Source of the DNA: Nocardioides daeguensis | Lineage (GTDB): Bacteria > Actinomycetota > Actinomycetes > Propionibacteriales > Nocardioidaceae | Reading direction: 5' to 3' | DNA: 64,000 bases | Assembly: GCF_019192965.1 (NCBI RefSeq) | Contig: NZ_JAHTKU010000010.1 | Location: 280,057 to 344,056, forward strand | Shown: positions 8,851 through 15,995 of the stretch, one piece after another | Position numbering within the stretch: position 1 is the first letter of the stretch | How the letters are laid out: the number at the start of each line of letters is the position of its first letter | Notes under the pieces: model-generated | Seen by the model: the letters and a program-made list of their open reading frames with translations, nothing else | The model's database searches: none | What the model was told of the DNA's origin: nothing | Translations under genes and position numbers: made by a program

Positions 8851-9368
8851 ATGGCCAACCTCGGACGGGGCCCCTCGGCCGCATCATCGGAGGAGTCCTG
8901 AGCCTCGCGATCGCGGGCGGCGCGTACTTCGTGTTCTTCGTGGGACAGGAGAAGGTGGAGGAGGCGAAGGCGCCCAAGGTGGGCGAGTGCGTCAACCTCA
9001 CGGGCTCGTCGATGAACGCCGACCACGACGAGATCGACTGCGGCGACGCCGAGGCGACGTTCAAGATCGTCTCCGACAAGGGCAACTGCGACGACGCCGA
9101 GCAGAACTACACGATCTCGCTCGGCACCACCGACTCCGGCAACGTGGCCGACCTCTGCCTGGCCCTGAACGCCGCGAAGGGTGACTGCTTCGACCTCGGC
9201 AGCATGTCGACTGCCGCGACGAAGGTCGCCTGCGCCGGCGCCGGCGCCGGCTCGTCGGTCGTCAAGGTCGTCTTGGTCGGCAAGGCCGGCGACGAGTGCG
9301 CCAACGGCGCGCAGCCGCTCGAGAACAAGCAGCGCAAGACGCTGCTCTGCCTCGGCCGGGCCGCCTGA
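8851..9368 (+). CDS. Small membrane-anchored secreted protein with an apparent frameshift
   Basis: ATG 8851 has a good ribosome binding site (GGAAAGGAAC), but its frame stops at 8899-8901 after 16 codons. The +1-shifted frame encodes a transmembrane segment (GRIIGGVLSLAIAGGAYFVF) followed by a ~140-residue cysteine-containing domain (GECVNLTG, DEIDCGDAEA, VADLCLAL, GDECANG) ending at 9368. In that frame no ATG, GTG or TTG occurs until GTG 8931, which lies inside the membrane segment. Adding one base near 8857-8862 would fuse MANL to RTGPLGRIIGG. The gene is thus either frameshifted here, carries a sequencing error, or uses an unseen start. Six cysteines suggest an exported domain. Confidence 0.6.
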
Positions 9369-9380
9369 GGCTGGCGCCGA

Positions 9381-9418
9381 CCCGAACGGTCGGGTCTCCC
9401 GGGGCCCGACCGCTCGGG
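9381..9418 (+). terminator. Rho-independent-type hairpin after the small secreted protein gene
   Basis: The 14-bp arms CCCGAACGGTCGGG (9381-9394) and CCCGACCGCTCGGG (9405-9418) pair with one mismatch around a 10-nt loop. There is no T-tract, as is common in high-GC genomes. It separates the upstream gene from tRNA-Gln. Confidence 0.65.
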
Positions 9419-9469
9419 GCCGTCCCCGTTCGTCCGGTACGACGGGGCGGCCCTAGGCTTGGCGTGCTT

Positions 9470-9548
9470 TCCCCAGTTGGTCTGCCGGCAGGGCCCGCCT
9501 GACTTTGAATCAGGACAAGCGACGTAGGTTCGACTCCTACCTGGGGAG
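9470..9548 (+). tRNA. tRNA-Gln (anticodon TTG)
   Basis: The acceptor strands TCCCCAG (9470-9476) and CTGGGGA (9541-9547) pair fully, followed by discriminator G 9548. The anticodon arm is CCTGA-CTTTGAA-TCAGG, giving anticodon TTG. The T arm is GTAGG-TTCGACT-CCTAC. CCA is not encoded. A tRNA-Gln near glmU and prs is a recurrent actinobacterial arrangement. Confidence 0.9.
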
Positions 9549-9553
9549 CTCGG

Positions 9554-9733
9554 TCAGGCTGAGTGCGGCAGCGCCATCGCGCGCCCCTCAGGCGTGAGGT
9601 ACGCGCCGTCGTCGAAGAGGATGACGCCGTTGCAGAGCCGGCACCAGCCCTGCTCGCTGTGATCGGCGGTCACGTGGGCGGTGCAGCAGTCGGGGTCCCC
9701 AGCGGCCGGGCATTCGGGTGAGTGGTCACACAT
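9554..9733 (-). CDS. DUF5999 family protein
   Basis: A 59-residue cysteine-rich protein beginning MCDHSPECPAAGDPD and containing HSEQGWCRLCNGVILFDDGA and YLTPEGRA. This pattern matches the small DUF5999 proteins of streptomycetes and relatives, whose function is unknown. Cysteine clusters (C2, C8, C16-C17, C31, C34) suggest a small zinc-binding fold. The start at ATG 9733 is fixed by an AGGGAG ribosome binding site 8 nt upstream; the longer frame adds 11 residues with no such site. It lies antisense to and just beyond the tRNA-Gln gene. Confidence 0.72.
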   Translation of the reverse strand: MCDHSPECPAAGDPDCCTAHVTADHSEQGWCRLCNGVILFDDGAYLTPEGRAMALPHSA

Positions 9734-9865
9734 CGTCGTGCTCCCTTCGCATCGTTCGCTTTCCATCTCCGGTGATACGCCTCATCGGCCGCGAATGCAC
9801 GCGCTTTCGCCGAACTGTGGAAATCGCTGTGTCCACGGACGGGGACGGGGCGGTCGACGGTGCGC

Positions 9866-9889
9866 GGGGGTGGGGAGGACCCCACCCCC
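9866..9889. terminator. Perfect G/C hairpin upstream of glmU
   Basis: GGGGGTGGGG (9866-9875), loop AGGA, then CCCCACCCCC (9880-9889): a perfect 10-bp stem. A second palindrome, GGTGGGCC-G-GGCCCACC, follows directly. They lie just before the glmU promoter and probably isolate it from upstream transcription. The rest of 9734-9948 shows nothing else recognisable. Confidence 0.6.
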
Positions 9890-9936
9890 GATTGGTGGGC
9901 CGGGCCCACCGGCCTTGGGCTCCCGGGACGCGGCAC

Positions 9937-9949
9937 TAGGGTGGCGACG
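9937..9949 (+). promoter_or_regulatory. Leaderless promoter of glmU
   Basis: TAGGGT (9937-9942), six bases, then GTG 9949, with no ribosome binding site. Confidence 0.6.
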
Positions 9950-11451
9950 TGAGCGACCTGACCGTGATCGTCCTCGCCGCCGGCGGCGGTACCCGCATGA
10001 AGTCGAAGACGCCGAAGGTCCTCCACCGCATCGGCGGGCGCAGCATGATCGGCCACGTCCTCGCGGCCGTCGCCGCGCTCGAGCCCGCCCGGGTCGTGAC
10101 CGTGGTCGGGCACCAGCGCGAGCTGGTCGGGCCCCACGTCAGCGAGCTGCGACCGGAGGGCGTGCTCGCCGTCCAGGACGAGCAGCTCGGCACCGGCCAC
10201 GCGGTCCGGGTCGCCCTGGCGGCGCTCGCCGACGCGCCACGGGAGGGCACCGTCCTCGTCGCGTACGGCGACACGCCGCTCCTCGAGGGCGCCACCCTGC
10301 GGGCGTTCACCGAGTCGCACCGCTCCGCCGGAGCCGCGGTCAGCATCCTCAGCGGGATCGTCGCGAAGCCCTTCGGCTACGGCCGCATCGTCCGCGACGA
10401 CGCGGGCGTCGTGCAGGCCATCGTCGAGGAGAAGGACGCCACCGACGCCCAGCGCGCGATCACCGAGATCAACTCCGGGATCCTCGCCTTCGACGCCGCC
10501 TTCCTCGCCGAGGCCATCGGCCGGATCGGCAACGACAACGCCAAGGGCGAGTACTACCTCACCGACGCCGTCGCCCTGGCCCGTGACGCCGGCCTCGTCG
10601 TGACCGCCCACCCGGTCGAGGACGCCCTGCAGACCGAGGGCGCCAACGACCGTGCCCAGCTGGCCGAGCTCGGCCGCGAGCTCAACCGCCGCATCGTCAC
10701 CCGCTGGATGCGCGAGGGCGTCACCGTGATGGACCCGGCCACCACCTGGATCGACGCCGACGTCGTGCTCGCCCCCGACGTCACCCTGCTCCCCGGCACC
10801 CAGCTGCTCGGCGCGACCGTCGTCGCCGAGGACGCCGTCGTCGGGCCGGACACCACGCTCGAGGACTGCGAGATCGGCGCCGGCGCGCGCGTCGTACGCG
10901 CCCACGGGCAGCTGGCGGTCATCGGCGCCGGCGCCTCCGTCGGACCGTTCGCCTACCTCCGCCCCGGCACCCTGCTCGGTGCCGACGGCAAGATCGGCAC
11001 CTTCGTCGAGACCAAGAACGCGCAGATCGGCGAGGGCGCCAAGGTCCCGCACCTGTCCTACGTCGGCGACGCTGAGATCGGGGAGGGCACCAACATCGGC
11101 GCCGGCACCATCTTCGCCAACTACGACGGGGTCGCCAAGCACCGCACGAGCGTCGGCAGGCACGCGAAGACCGGCTCCAACAACACCTTCGTCGCCCCCG
11201 TCGTGATCGGCGACGGCGCCTCGACCGGCGGCGGGACCGTCGTACGACGCGACGTGCCGCCGGGCGCCCTCGCGGTCAGCACCTCGCCCCAGCGCAACCT
11301 CGAGGGCTGGGTGGTCTCGCGGCGGGCCGGCACCGCCCAGGCGGCTGCGGCCCAGGAGGCGCTCGGGGCGGTTGTGGCGGACGCCACGGATGAACAGCCC
11401 GAAAACGGACCCGGACTTGGGGGCGGCACCGCGGAGCGGGCAGAATCCTAG
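9949..11451 (+). CDS. glmU: Bifunctional UDP-N-acetylglucosamine pyrophosphorylase / glucosamine-1-phosphate N-acetyltransferase
   Basis: Makes UDP-GlcNAc, the precursor of peptidoglycan (and of mycothiol in actinobacteria), in the cytoplasm. The N-terminal uridyltransferase domain (about 1-240) carries LAAGGGTRMKSKTPKVLH near residues 9-26, QLGTGHAV and YGDTPLL. The C-terminal left-handed beta-helix (about 255-470) has hexapeptide repeats and the acetyltransferase motifs VPHLSYVGDAEIGEG, NIGAGTIFANYDG and KTGSNNTFVAP. A low-complexity tail of about 45 residues follows and is typical for the high-GC group. prs begins 34 bp downstream, so they may share a transcript. GTG 9949 fits the leaderless rule. 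Confidence 0.96.
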   Translation: MSDLTVIVLAAGGGTRMKSKTPKVLHRIGGRSMIGHVLAAVAALEPARVVTVVGHQRELVGPHVSELRPEGVLAVQDEQLGTGHAVRVALAALADAPREGTVLVAYGDTPLLEGATLRAFTESHRSAGAAVSILSGIVAKPFGYGRIVRDDAGVVQAIVEEKDATDAQRAITEINSGILAFDAAFLAEAIGRIGNDNAKGEYYLTDAVALARDAGLVVTAHPVEDALQTEGANDRAQLAELGRELNRRIVTRWMREGVTVMDPATTWIDADVVLAPDVTLLPGTQLLGATVVAEDAVVGPDTTLEDCEIGAGARVVRAHGQLAVIGAGASVGPFAYLRPGTLLGADGKIGTFVETKNAQIGEGAKVPHLSYVGDAEIGEGTNIGAGTIFANYDGVAKHRTSVGRHAKTGSNNTFVAPVVIGDGASTGGGTVVRRDVPPGALAVSTSPQRNLEGWVVSRRAGTAQAAAAQEALGAVVADATDEQPENGPGLGGGTAERAES

Positions 11452-11485
11452 GTACCACCTTCGCCGACCAGGGGGAGTCACGCGC

Positions 11486-12466
11486 GTGAGCGGTCTGAAG
11501 CGGACGACCGAGAAGAACCTGATGGTCTTCTCCGGACGAGCACACCCCGAACTGGCCGACGAGGTCGTCCAGATCCTCGGCCAGTCGCTGGTCCCGACCT
11601 CGGCGTACGAGTTCGCCAACGGCGAGATCTACGTCCGCTACCAGGAGTCGGTCCGCGGCTGCGACGCCTTCGTGATCCAGAGCCACACCACTCCGATCAA
11701 CGAGTGGATCATGGAGCACCTGATCATGGTCGACGCGCTCAAGCGCGCCTCCGCCAAGCGGATCACCGTGGTCATGCCGTTCTGGGGCTACAGCCGCCAG
11801 GACAAGAAGCACCGTGGCCGCGAGCCCATCTCGGCGCGCCTGATGGCCGACCTGTTCAAGACCGCCGGCGCCGACCGGATCATCACCGTCGACCTCCACG
11901 CCGACCAGCTGCAGGGCTTCTTCGACGGCCCCGTCGACCACCTGATGGCGCTGCCGGTGCTCACCGACTACATCAAGGAGAAGTACGGCGACCAGCCGCT
12001 CGCCGTCGTCTCGCCGGACGCCGGCCGGATCAAGGTCGCCGAGCGCTGGTCGGCCCGGCTCGACGGCGCTCCGCTGGCGTTCATCCACAAGACCCGCCGC
12101 ACCGACGTCGCCAACGAGGTCGTCGCCAACCGCGTCGTCGGTGACGTCAAGGGCCGCATGTGCGTGCTCACCGACGACATGATCGACACCGGCGGCACCA
12201 TCGTGAAGGCCGCCGAGGCGCTGATGGCCGAGGGCGCCGCGGGCGTCATCATCGCCGCCACCCACGCGATCCTCTCCGACCCCGCCGTCGACCGGTTGAA
12301 GAACTGCTCGGCGACTGAGGTGGTCATCACCAACACGCTGCCGGTCTCGCCCGAGAAGCAGTTCGACAAGCTGACCACGCTGTCGATCGCCCCGCTCGTC
12401 GCTCGGGCCATCCGCGAGGTCTTCGAGGACGGCTCGGTCACCTCGATGTTCGACGGTCACGCGTAG
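11486..12466 (+). CDS. prs: Ribose-phosphate pyrophosphokinase (PRPP synthetase)
   Basis: Transfers pyrophosphate from ATP to ribose 5-phosphate to give PRPP for purine, pyrimidine, histidine, tryptophan and NAD synthesis. The 326-residue protein shows the class I signature VDLHADQLQGFF (136-147), the catalytic-loop region FIHKTRR (199-205), and the PRPP-binding motif LTDDMIDTGGTI (228-239). GTG 11486 is chosen because AGGGGGAG lies 8 nt upstream and because homologues begin just before KRTTEKNLMVFSG; the open frame upstream overlaps glmU. The gene is followed at once by a dense repeat patch. Confidence 0.95.
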   Translation: MSGLKRTTEKNLMVFSGRAHPELADEVVQILGQSLVPTSAYEFANGEIYVRYQESVRGCDAFVIQSHTTPINEWIMEHLIMVDALKRASAKRITVVMPFWGYSRQDKKHRGREPISARLMADLFKTAGADRIITVDLHADQLQGFFDGPVDHLMALPVLTDYIKEKYGDQPLAVVSPDAGRIKVAERWSARLDGAPLAFIHKTRRTDVANEVVANRVVGDVKGRMCVLTDDMIDTGGTIVKAAEALMAEGAAGVIIAATHAILSDPAVDRLKNCSATEVVITNTLPVSPEKQFDKLTTLSIAPLVARAIREVFEDGSVTSMFDGHA

Positions 12467-12696
12467 CTCGCTTCGCTCGCCACGGTGTGGGGCTCGCTTC
12501 GCTCGCCACGGCGTGGAGCTCGCTTCGCTCGCCGGCTTCTCGTTCCGGGCGAACCAGGCTCGCTTCGCTCGCGGTTCGCTCGGTCAACCGACCTCGCTGG
12601 CGCTCGGTCGTTTGAGGTGTCGCGACGGCGTGGGGCTCGCTTCGCTCGCGGTTCGCTCGGTCAACCGACCTCGCTGGCGCTCGGTCGGTTGAGGTG
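12466..12696. repeat. CTCGCTTCGCTCG repeat patch downstream of prs
   Basis: Five exact copies of GCTCGCTTCGCTCGC start at 12466, 12492, 12518, 12558 and 12635. The last two each begin a ~63-bp direct repeat (12557-12619 and 12634-12696, period 77) that contains a hairpin: TCAACCGACC, a 12-nt loop, then GGTCGGTTGA (one mismatch in the first copy). The patch fills the gap between prs and the convergent ATPase gene, and no coding potential is convincing. One edge overlaps the prs stop codon. Confidence 0.8.
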
Positions 12697-12716
12697 CCTG
12701 CCGGGGACCGGGGGCG

Positions 12717-13880
12717 TCACGCTTCCTCGAGCGACCTCACGAACGCGCCGAAGCCGGGCAGCGTGAACCGCACCAGCCCGTGACCGACCGGCTCGATCAC
12801 GCCCTTCTCGATCAGCCGCTCCCGCGGGACGCTGATCGCGCGGGAGTCGACGCCCATCCCGGCGGCGATGGCGGCGCGGGTGACGTTGCCGTCGCCGGCC
12901 GCGGCCATGGCGGCGAGGAAGCGCTGCTCGAGACGTGAGGCGGCGCCCCAGCGGGCGCGGTGCATGGCGGCGAGCTGGTCGCGGGCGACCGGCAGGCCGC
13001 GCTTGACGTGGGCCAGGGTCAGGCGGGTGCCGGCGTCGGGGGCGGCGGCGTCCCAGGTGGTGCTGCCGAGGAGCTGGAGCAGGTAGGGGTAGCCGCGCGA
13101 CTCCGTCACGACAGCGGCGAGCGCCGGGTCCGTCCACGCCACGCCCTCGGCCTCGGCGGGGCCGACGAGGGCGGCGCGGGCGTCGTCGTCGGAGAGGACG
13201 TCGAGCGAGACGAAGGTGCTGCGCTCGCCGAAGGTCGCTGCCCGGGTGAGCGCCTCGGGCGTGACGGGGAGGCCGGCGGCGACGGTGGCCAGCGGGTTCT
13301 CGGTGCGTTCGCCGTCGAGGTTCTGCAAGGTGTTGAGCAGCACCGACATCTCGTCGGCCGACGCGGTGTGGAGCTCGTCGAGCAGCAGGAACAGCCCTGC
13401 GCCGCCGTGCGCCCGCACGGACGTGGCGGCCTCGTGCAGCAGCGACTCGAGCATCCCGATCGCCGCCTGCGGGGGAGCGGCCGGCTCCCGGCGGGCCACC
13501 TCTGCCTGCACCTTCGCCCCCGGCACGCCGACCTCGACGGTGAGCCGGTCCAGCTGGCCGCGCCACCGGTTCCCCGTCGGTACGGCGTCCGCCCGTTCGA
13601 GCGCCCGGGCGACGCTGTGCGCGATGGCCGAGAGCACGGGCTGCTGCCGGGAGCACGCCACCCACGCGGTCACGAACCCGGACTCCACGGCGCCCCGCTG
13701 GGCAGCGCGGAGCAGCGACGTCTTGCCGATGCCGCGGGGTGCGTGGAACACCATGAGCGGGCCACCGAGCTCGCCGTAGGTCGCGACCCGGGCGAGCAGG
13801 CCCTCGATCCGGCGCATCTCCACGGCCCGTCCGGCCAGGATCCGGGGCACCTGGCCAGGGGTGTAGGGATTGCTCGCCAT
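12717..13880 (-). CDS. AAA-type ATP-binding protein with C-terminal winged helix
   Basis: 387 residues. The Walker A motif is FHAPRGIGKTSLLRAA (about 45-60) and Walker B is LFLLLDELHTAS (about 158-170); SRGYPYLLQLLG fits the sensor/lid region of STAND/ORC-like ATPases. The last ~70 residues (VTRAAIAAGMGVDSRAISVPRE then LIEKGVIEPV) read as a winged-helix DNA-binding domain. Start ATG 13880 has GGAGG 7 nt upstream; the longer frame runs through the operator-like palindrome. The role is unknown: a regulatory or defence-type ATPase are both possible. Its position between a repeat patch and an AT-rich operator suggests an accessory gene. Confidence 0.7.
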   Translation of the reverse strand: MASNPYTPGQVPRILAGRAVEMRRIEGLLARVATYGELGGPLMVFHAPRGIGKTSLLRAAQRGAVESGFVTAWVACSRQQPVLSAIAHSVARALERADAVPTGNRWRGQLDRLTVEVGVPGAKVQAEVARREPAAPPQAAIGMLESLLHEAATSVRAHGGAGLFLLLDELHTASADEMSVLLNTLQNLDGERTENPLATVAAGLPVTPEALTRAATFGERSTFVSLDVLSDDDARAALVGPAEAEGVAWTDPALAAVVTESRGYPYLLQLLGSTTWDAAAPDAGTRLTLAHVKRGLPVARDQLAAMHRARWGAASRLEQRFLAAMAAAGDGNVTRAAIAAGMGVDSRAISVPRERLIEKGVIEPVGHGLVRFTLPGFGAFVRSLEEA

Positions 13881-13903
13881 GACCGGCCTCCGGTGTGATG
13901 CGT

Positions 13904-13928
13904 CTTTATACTTCGCCCAAGTATAAAG
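13904..13928 (-). promoter_or_regulatory. AT-rich palindromic operator/promoter of the ATPase gene
   Basis: CTTTATACTT (13904-13913), five bases, then AAGTATAAAG (13919-13928): a perfect 10-bp inverted repeat, 24-48 nt before the ATPase start. It contains TATACT/TATAAA hexamers, so the dyad probably overlaps the promoter. Its AT content stands out sharply in this genome. Confidence 0.6.
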
Positions 13929-13949
13929 CGGTATCAACCAACCGTGCGG

Positions 13950-14579
13950 CTAGCGAGCGACGAGCGCCAGCCCCTCGCCGCTCACCAGGTCCGGGTCGGG
14001 CGCGCGCCCGGAGGCGAGCATGAGCAGCTCCTGGACCGGTCCGCTGACGGTGGGCCCCGTGCCGCGGGCCCAGTCGATGTCGGTCGCGGCCATCCGGACG
14101 CTCCGCACCAGCCTCCCGGTCCCCATCAGGGGCGCGAGGCGTCGTACCCGGTCCGCGGCGACGGCGGCGGCCTCCGGGGCCATGGTGCGCGTCCGGCTCA
14201 GCGGGCGGGCGATGTCCTGGTGGTGGAGGAGGGCGTCGATCAGCGGCTCGACCGACGTCGTGGTCGGCACGTGGTGCGTGCTGGTCGCGAACCGCTCGAA
14301 GTCGCCGAGGATGCTCTCCCGCGTCTCGCGGGCACCGAGGCGCTTCACCTCGCGGTAGATCATCGTGTTGTAGCCACGGCCGAGGTTGCGCGCCATCATC
14401 GCGGGCATCTGGGTCCAGCCGATCTGCGGTGTCGAGATGACGTGCGCCGCCACGTCGTGGACCGTCCAGCCGGGGCAGAGCGTGTCGTGTGCCCAGTCCG
14501 CCGGATCGAGGTCGGCCAGTGTCGCTGCGAGCGCGGCGCGCTCGGCGTGGATGTGCGCCCAGATCGTGGCCTTCTCCAT
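13950..14579 (-). CDS. Maleylpyruvate isomerase family mycothiol-dependent enzyme (DinB-like)
   Basis: 209 residues of the MDMPI_N/DinB-like four-helix fold. The N-terminal IWAHIHAERAALAATLADLD and the WTVHDVAAHVIS segment, with conserved His, are hallmarks; DALLHHQDIARPL holds a further metal-ligand His. Family members use mycothiol or other thiols as cofactor, but the reaction of this member is unknown. It is divergent from a MarR regulator at 14658, and the shared 78-bp gap contains two similar palindromes, so the regulator probably controls it. Confidence 0.78.
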   Translation of the reverse strand: MEKATIWAHIHAERAALAATLADLDPADWAHDTLCPGWTVHDVAAHVISTPQIGWTQMPAMMARNLGRGYNTMIYREVKRLGARETRESILGDFERFATSTHHVPTTTSVEPLIDALLHHQDIARPLSRTRTMAPEAAAVAADRVRRLAPLMGTGRLVRSVRMAATDIDWARGTGPTVSGPVQELLMLASGRAPDPDLVSGEGLALVAR

Positions 14580-14593
14580 GTCGACTCCCGGTC

Positions 14594-14630
14594 GTCAGTC
14601 TGCCTGACTGATATCGTCAGCCTGGCTGAC
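14594..14630. promoter_or_regulatory. Tandem operator sites in the mycothiol enzyme / MarR intergenic region
   Basis: Site 1 is GTCAGTCTGCCTGAC (14594-14608) and site 2 is the perfect palindrome GTCAGCCTGGCTGAC (14616-14630). Their centres are 22 bp apart, about two helical turns, on the same face. The TGATAT between them could be a -10 box. This is the expected layout for a MarR autorepressor site. Confidence 0.65.
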
Positions 14631-14657
14631 CAATTCGTCAAGGTTCGAGGAGCCCAG

Positions 14658-15098
14658 ATGCCCGACCCGCACCCGGCGCTGCTGATGTTCATCGGCGCGC
14701 GGTACGTCGAGCAGCGCGTCTCCGAGGCCATCGCGGCCGCCGGCTACGACGACCTGACCCTCGCCATGGCCCGGGTCGCCGCGCGGCTGAGCGAGGACGG
14801 GATCCGGGTGACCGAGCTGGCCGAGCAGGCGCGGATCACCAAGCAGAGCGCGAGCGTGCTGGTCGACCAGCTCGAGCGGGCGGCGTACGTCGTCCGGGTG
14901 CCCGACCCTGCCGACGCCCGGGCCCGGCTCGTGGTCATCGCGCCGCGCGGGCGCGAGGTGCTGGACGTCGCGCGCCGCGAGGAGCGGGCGATCGAGCGCG
15001 AGTGGACCCGACACCTGGGAGCCGAGCGCATGGCCGCGCTCAAGGAGGCCCTCGCGGACCTGCGGGAGATCACCGACCCCTGGTTGCCGGGCCGGTGA
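14658..15098 (+). CDS. MarR family transcriptional regulator
   Basis: 146 residues. The winged helix-turn-helix spans about 30-100: LSEDGIRVTELAEQARITKQ, then SASVLVDQLERAAYVVRVPDP and ARARLVVIAPRG (wing). The start ATG 14658 has GAGGAG 5-6 nt upstream; a much longer open frame to the left overlaps the divergent gene and is rejected. Ligand unknown. The divergent mycothiol-dependent enzyme and the paired palindromes point to a local detoxification switch. Confidence 0.85.
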   Translation: MPDPHPALLMFIGARYVEQRVSEAIAAAGYDDLTLAMARVAARLSEDGIRVTELAEQARITKQSASVLVDQLERAAYVVRVPDPADARARLVVIAPRGREVLDVARREERAIEREWTRHLGAERMAALKEALADLREITDPWLPGR

Positions 15099-15204
15099 CG
15101 ATTTCGTCCGGCCCTGTCCCCGCGAGTAGTCTTCTCCGGTTGCCTCGGCGAGGGAGCTCCCGCTTCTGTGACTCCGTGATCGACTGGGCCGGTCTGTCTT
15201 CATG

Positions 15205-15248
15205 ACGCCGCGCGCCCTGCCGGTCACCGGGTGAGGGAAGCGCGGCGT
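15205..15248 (+). promoter_or_regulatory. Structured leader hairpin upstream of rplY
   Basis: ACGCCGCGC (15205-15213) pairs with GCGCGGCGT (15240-15248), enclosing a smaller CCGGTCACCGG hairpin, and is followed by TTTCTCGTC. It lies 53 nt before the rplY start. It may be a terminator of upstream transcription or an attenuator in the rplY leader; sequence alone does not decide. Confidence 0.45.
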
Positions 15249-15300
15249 TTCTCGTCTCCGGGCGCAGCCGCCCATCACCACTGACGATCAGGAGTTCCCC

Positions 15301-15900
15301 ATGAGCAGCGACAAGATCCAGGCCGAGGTCCGCACCGAGTTCGGCAAGGGCGCCGCCCGCCGCATCCGTCGCGAGAACAAGATCCCCGCCGTCGTCTACG
15401 GTCACGGCAACGAGCCGGTCCACCTGACCCTCCCGGGCCACGACACGATGATGGCCATCAAGCACGGTGGCGCCAACGCCGTCCTCGAGCTCGAGTTCGA
15501 CGGCACCTCGCAGCTCGCCCTGACCAAGCAGGTCCAGGTCGACCCGGTCCGCCGCGTCCTCGAGCACGTCGACTTCGTCGCCGTGACGCGGGGCGAGAAG
15601 GTCACCGTCGACGTCCCGGTCCACATCGTCGGCGACGCTGTCAACGGCACCCTGGTCGTCACCGAGAACACCACCGTCCAGGTCGAGGCCGAGGCCACCC
15701 ACATCCCCGAGCAGTTCGAGGTCAGCATCGAGGGCGCCGAGGCCGGCACCCAGATCCTTGCCGGCCAGATCGAGCTCCCGGCCGGCATCAGCCTGCTGAC
15801 CGACGCCGAGACCCTGGTCGTCAACGTCACCGAGCAGAGCGCCGAGGAGCCCGCTGCCGAGACGTCCGCCGAGGCTGCTGAGGCCGGCGACAGCGAGTGA
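15301..15900 (+). CDS. rplY: 50S ribosomal protein L25/general stress protein Ctc
   Basis: Binds 5S rRNA in the large subunit. The 199-residue length is that of the long Ctc/TL5 form: an N-terminal L25 domain (about 1-95, with VRTEFGKGAARRIRRENKIP, VVYGHG and LEHVDFVAV) and a beta-rich C-terminal domain (about 100-180), ending in an acidic Ala/Glu tail. Start ATG 15301 follows AGGAGTTCCCC. It sits between prs and pth, as in many actinobacteria. A strong hairpin separates it from pth. Confidence 0.95.
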   Translation: MSSDKIQAEVRTEFGKGAARRIRRENKIPAVVYGHGNEPVHLTLPGHDTMMAIKHGGANAVLELEFDGTSQLALTKQVQVDPVRRVLEHVDFVAVTRGEKVTVDVPVHIVGDAVNGTLVVTENTTVQVEAEATHIPEQFEVSIEGAEAGTQILAGQIELPAGISLLTDAETLVVNVTEQSAEEPAAETSAEAAEAGDSE

Positions 15901-15937
15901 TCACCAGCCGGCTCAGGTGGTTCCTGGGCCGACTGAT

Positions 15938-15967
15938 CTCCCCGGCGCGGACCTCCGCGCCGGGGAG
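15938..15967 (+). terminator. Hairpin between rplY and pth
   Basis: CTCCCCGGCGCGG, loop ACCT, CCGCGCCGGGGAG: a perfect 13-bp stem with no T-tract. It lies within the open frame that would extend pth upstream, which supports a later pth start at 15996. Confidence 0.7.
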
Positions 15968-15995
15968 CACCGCCGCACCCGACGAGGAGACCTTC

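Noticed and set aside
13944..14657. Long upstream extension of the MarR frame
   Set aside because: It lies antisense to the mycothiol-enzyme gene and crosses the operator sites; the MarR domain starts cleanly at ATG 14658 with a ribosome binding site.
15897..15995. Upstream start for pth at GTG 15897 overlapping the rplY stop
   Set aside because: The extra 33 residues would be encoded by a perfect 13-bp terminator-like hairpin, and a better ribosome binding site precedes GTG 15996.
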